A stretch of DNA of 7,191 nucleotides, taken from contig CALFSV010000401.1 of the NCBI GenBank assembly GCA_937916485.1, forward strand, positions 1 through 7,191. The letters are read 5' to 3'. Under the pieces are notes generated by a model. The model searched no databases and was not told where the DNA came from. It saw nothing but the letters and a program-made list of their open reading frames with translations. The stretch is from an uncultured Paracoccaceae bacterium. GTDB taxonomy: Bacteria; Pseudomonadota; Alphaproteobacteria; Rhodobacterales; Rhodobacteraceae. The first letter of the stretch is position 1, and each line of letters opens with the position of its first letter. Made by a program: the position numbers and the translations under genes. Below, in pieces: positions 7,034-7,191 of this stretch.

Positions 7034-7065
7034 TATGTTTACACTCTTCTATGTTTCTAAACATA
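7034..7065. repeat. TATGTTT direct and inverted repeats upstream of the last gene
   Basis: TATGTTT lies at 7034-7040 and 7050-7056 (16-bp period), and its exact reverse complement AAACATA at 7059-7065. The last two make a perfect palindrome with a 2-nt centre. The cluster lies 57-88 bp upstream of the ATG at 7122, where an operator or recombinase arm site would fit. No convincing -10/-35 pair was found with it. Confidence 0.4.
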
Positions 7066-7121
7066 CACTTCCATAGGCTTGTTGGTCCGCCCTGCCGTAC
7101 CGTTGTGGTGAGGAGCGGGAC

Positions 7122-7191
7122 ATGCGGCAGTTGCGCGATGACACACATCTGAGACTGAACGGCGAGGTGCGGATGTATCGTCGTGAGCAAA
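7122..7191 (+). CDS. 5' end of a gene, possibly a tyrosine recombinase/phage integrase (cut by window edge)
   Basis: The ATG at 7122-7124 is preceded by GAGGAG at 7109-7114 with 7 nt of spacing, the strongest ribosome binding site in this end of the window. The frame is open for the 23 codons visible, beginning MRQLRDDTHLRLNG and containing EVRMYRREQ. The pattern 'hLRLnGeVrmYrRe' resembles the short beta strand that opens many proteobacterial phage-type integrases, but 23 residues are too few to prove it. If correct, the sel cassette sits beside an integration module. An unrelated protein is possible. Confidence 0.5.
   Translation, partial: MRQLRDDTHLRLNGEVRMYRREQ

Larger units (their letters stand above)
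6661..7121. other. Long intergenic region without a convincing complete gene
   Basis: This 461-nt stretch lies between the selenoprotein control region and the start of the gene at 7122. It holds the start-less open frame at 6866-6672, the GCAGCAAA repeat and the TATGTTT palindrome. Open frames on both strands over 6888-7190 lack family-like sequence and a ribosome binding site. No tRNA, CRISPR array or clear terminator hairpin was seen. The region appears AT-richer and more degenerate than the coding part, as expected at an island boundary. Confidence 0.5.

Noticed and set aside
6897..7190. A 97-residue minus-strand open frame.
   Set aside because: Cys/Leu/Arg-rich translation without recognisable motifs or ribosome binding site, overlapping the better-supported plus-strand start at 7122; probably antisense to a repeat.

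Overview
The window carries a compact, nearly complete bacterial selenocysteine (Sec) system together with a protein that uses it. Gene content, SelA/SelB style and moderate GC suggest an alphaproteobacterium, probably a marine Rhodobacterales-type organism. That assignment rests on impression, not on a search.

Plus strand, 1-5274: a tightly packed sel operon. It opens with the 3' two thirds of selA (Sec synthase; the 5' end lies outside the window). selB (Sec-specific elongation factor) overlaps selA by ATGA. A tRNA-Sec gene with anticodon UCA begins only 3 nt after the selB stop. Then comes a long gene encoding an FAD/NAD(P)-dependent oxidoreductase fused to selenophosphate synthetase (SelD). 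SelD makes selenophosphate, SelA uses it to convert Ser-tRNA-Sec to Sec-tRNA-Sec, and SelB delivers that tRNA to UGA codons followed by a SECIS hairpin.

Minus strand, 6561-5326, convergent with the operon: one 411-residue selenoprotein gene that ordinary gene calling would split in two. The two halves share one reading frame and are separated only by a UGA at 6108-6106. This UGA sits in a U-P-F-C context and is followed at once by a SECIS-like hairpin. The protein resembles the GrdB-like family (glycine/sarcosine/betaine reductase selenoprotein B family), whose exact reaction outside clostridia is unsettled. It has a TTG start with a well-placed GGAG, a plausible sigma70-type promoter, and two interlocked perfect inverted repeats just upstream of the -35.

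6562-7121 holds no convincing complete gene. It contains the selenoprotein promoter and operator region, a 64-codon open frame without a start (minus strand) that may be a gene remnant or dispersed repeat, a short direct repeat, and a TATGTTT palindrome. At 7122 a new plus-strand gene begins with a good ribosome binding site. Only 23 residues are visible; they resemble the N-terminus of a tyrosine recombinase/phage integrase, which would place the cassette near a mobile-element boundary.
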